Shown here piece by piece: positions 6,081-6,565 of a stretch of 6,565 nucleotides of DNA (its first letter is position 1; each line of letters starts with the position of its first letter). The stretch is taken from the NCBI GenBank assembly GCA_017462445.1, contig JAFTRB010000011.1, positions 1 through 6,565 on the forward strand, written 5' to 3'. The notes beneath the pieces are model-generated. The model was given only the letters and a program-made list of their open reading frames with translations. It did not search any database and was not told the DNA's origin. The position numbers and the translations under genes were made by a program. This DNA comes from Clostridia bacterium (GTDB taxonomy: Bacteria > Bacillota_A > Clostridia > Oscillospirales > CAG-272).

Positions 6081-6565
6081 TTATGCCTTGGGATACTCGA
6101 TGTTAAGCTGAACCTTCTCCTTGGACGCCTTTACGGTTGCACAGCAAACTGCAACGGTGGATGCGCCCTCGATGGAGGATACGGGCATCTCCGTTCCCTG
6201 AAGAAGAGCCTCAACAAAGGCATCGATCTCGGCGGTGATATTGTGGTTGTTTATCTCAACGGGAAGCGACTTTGGCTCGGTGTAGCCCTTGCCCTCCTCG
6301 TCGACCTCGAAGAGTGTGATTGTGGGAGAGGTATTATCGCAGATAATTGTTCCCTTTGTGCCGTAGAATACCGAGCGCATTGTGTAGTTTCTTTTGCAGC
6401 CGATGGAGACGAATACCTTACCGATGACATTATTGGGGAACTGGTAGATAGCGATGGTGCAATCGTCCACAGGCCAATCTGTGAGACACATATGGTTTGC
6501 GTATGCGCTAACCGTGGTGGGGTTGCCCGCAATCCAGCGGAGAAGGTCAACTGCGTGGCATCCGC
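6081..6565 (-). CDS. Gfo/Idh/MocA family oxidoreductase, C-terminal part
   Basis: The 160 C-terminal codons of a minus-strand gene are present; its start and N-terminal Rossmann domain lie beyond the right edge. The reading frame stays open to the edge, upstream of a Met at 6491, so that Met is internal. The first visible residues, GCHAVDLLRWIAGNP, match the family motif containing the catalytic His followed by aspartate (G-x-H-x-x-D-x-x-R-W). After this comes the beta-sheet substrate/dimer domain: FPNNVIGKVFVSIG, then FYGTKGTIICDN, the characteristic G-x-x-G turn. The end is an alpha-helical AEIDAFVEALLQG segment typical of the family C-terminus. Members are NAD(P)-dependent sugar or inositol dehydrogenases; the substrate cannot be assigned from this half. 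It converges on the radical SAM operon and shares its terminator. Confidence 0.9.
   Translation of the reverse strand, partial: GCHAVDLLRWIAGNPTTVSAYANHMCLTDWPVDDCTIAIYQFPNNVIGKVFVSIGCKRNYTMRSVFYGTKGTIICDNTSPTITLFEVDEEGKGYTEPKSLPVEINNHNITAEIDAFVEALLQGTEMPVSSIEGASTVAVCCATVKASKEKVQLNIEYPKA

Overview
The window looks like chromosomal DNA from a low-to-moderate GC Gram-positive anaerobe of the Clostridia type, possibly a gut Oscillospiraceae/Lachnospiraceae relative. This is inferred from purine-rich AGGAG-type ribosome binding sites, AT-rich intergenic promoters with sigma-A-like boxes, short operonic gaps, frequent AGA/AGG arginine codons, and three cytosolic peptidases of types common in Firmicutes. 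No rRNA, tRNA, CRISPR, IS element or integrase is visible.

Layout. Positions 1-78 hold the first 26 codons of a minus-strand gene with a hydrophobic N-terminus. A roughly 300-base gap follows, with a promoter for that gene, an apparently orphan plus-strand promoter and a minus-strand terminator. An M18 zinc aminopeptidase (384-1679) runs on the minus strand. Its promoter lies back-to-back with a plus-strand promoter that starts a four-gene operon: pepD-like M20 dipeptidase (1812-3299), M29 aminopeptidase (3313-4539), an uncharacterised 201-residue protein with an N-terminal FETNSSSTHS motif (4570-5175), and a radical SAM protein (5175-6038) whose start overlaps the stop before it. A strong symmetric hairpin at 6037-6064 closes the operon. 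It is shared with a converging minus-strand Gfo/Idh/MocA oxidoreductase (6081-6565) that runs off the right edge.

How the genes may work together. The M18, M20C and M29 enzymes together would strip N-terminal residues from peptides and split dipeptides, a cytosolic peptide-salvage set expressed from one divergent control region. The last two operon genes do not obviously belong to peptide breakdown. They form a tightly coupled pair, a Ser/Thr-rich-headed, Cys-containing small protein plus a single-cluster radical SAM enzyme, and are the most likely place for undescribed biology. Their function cannot be read from sequence alone.
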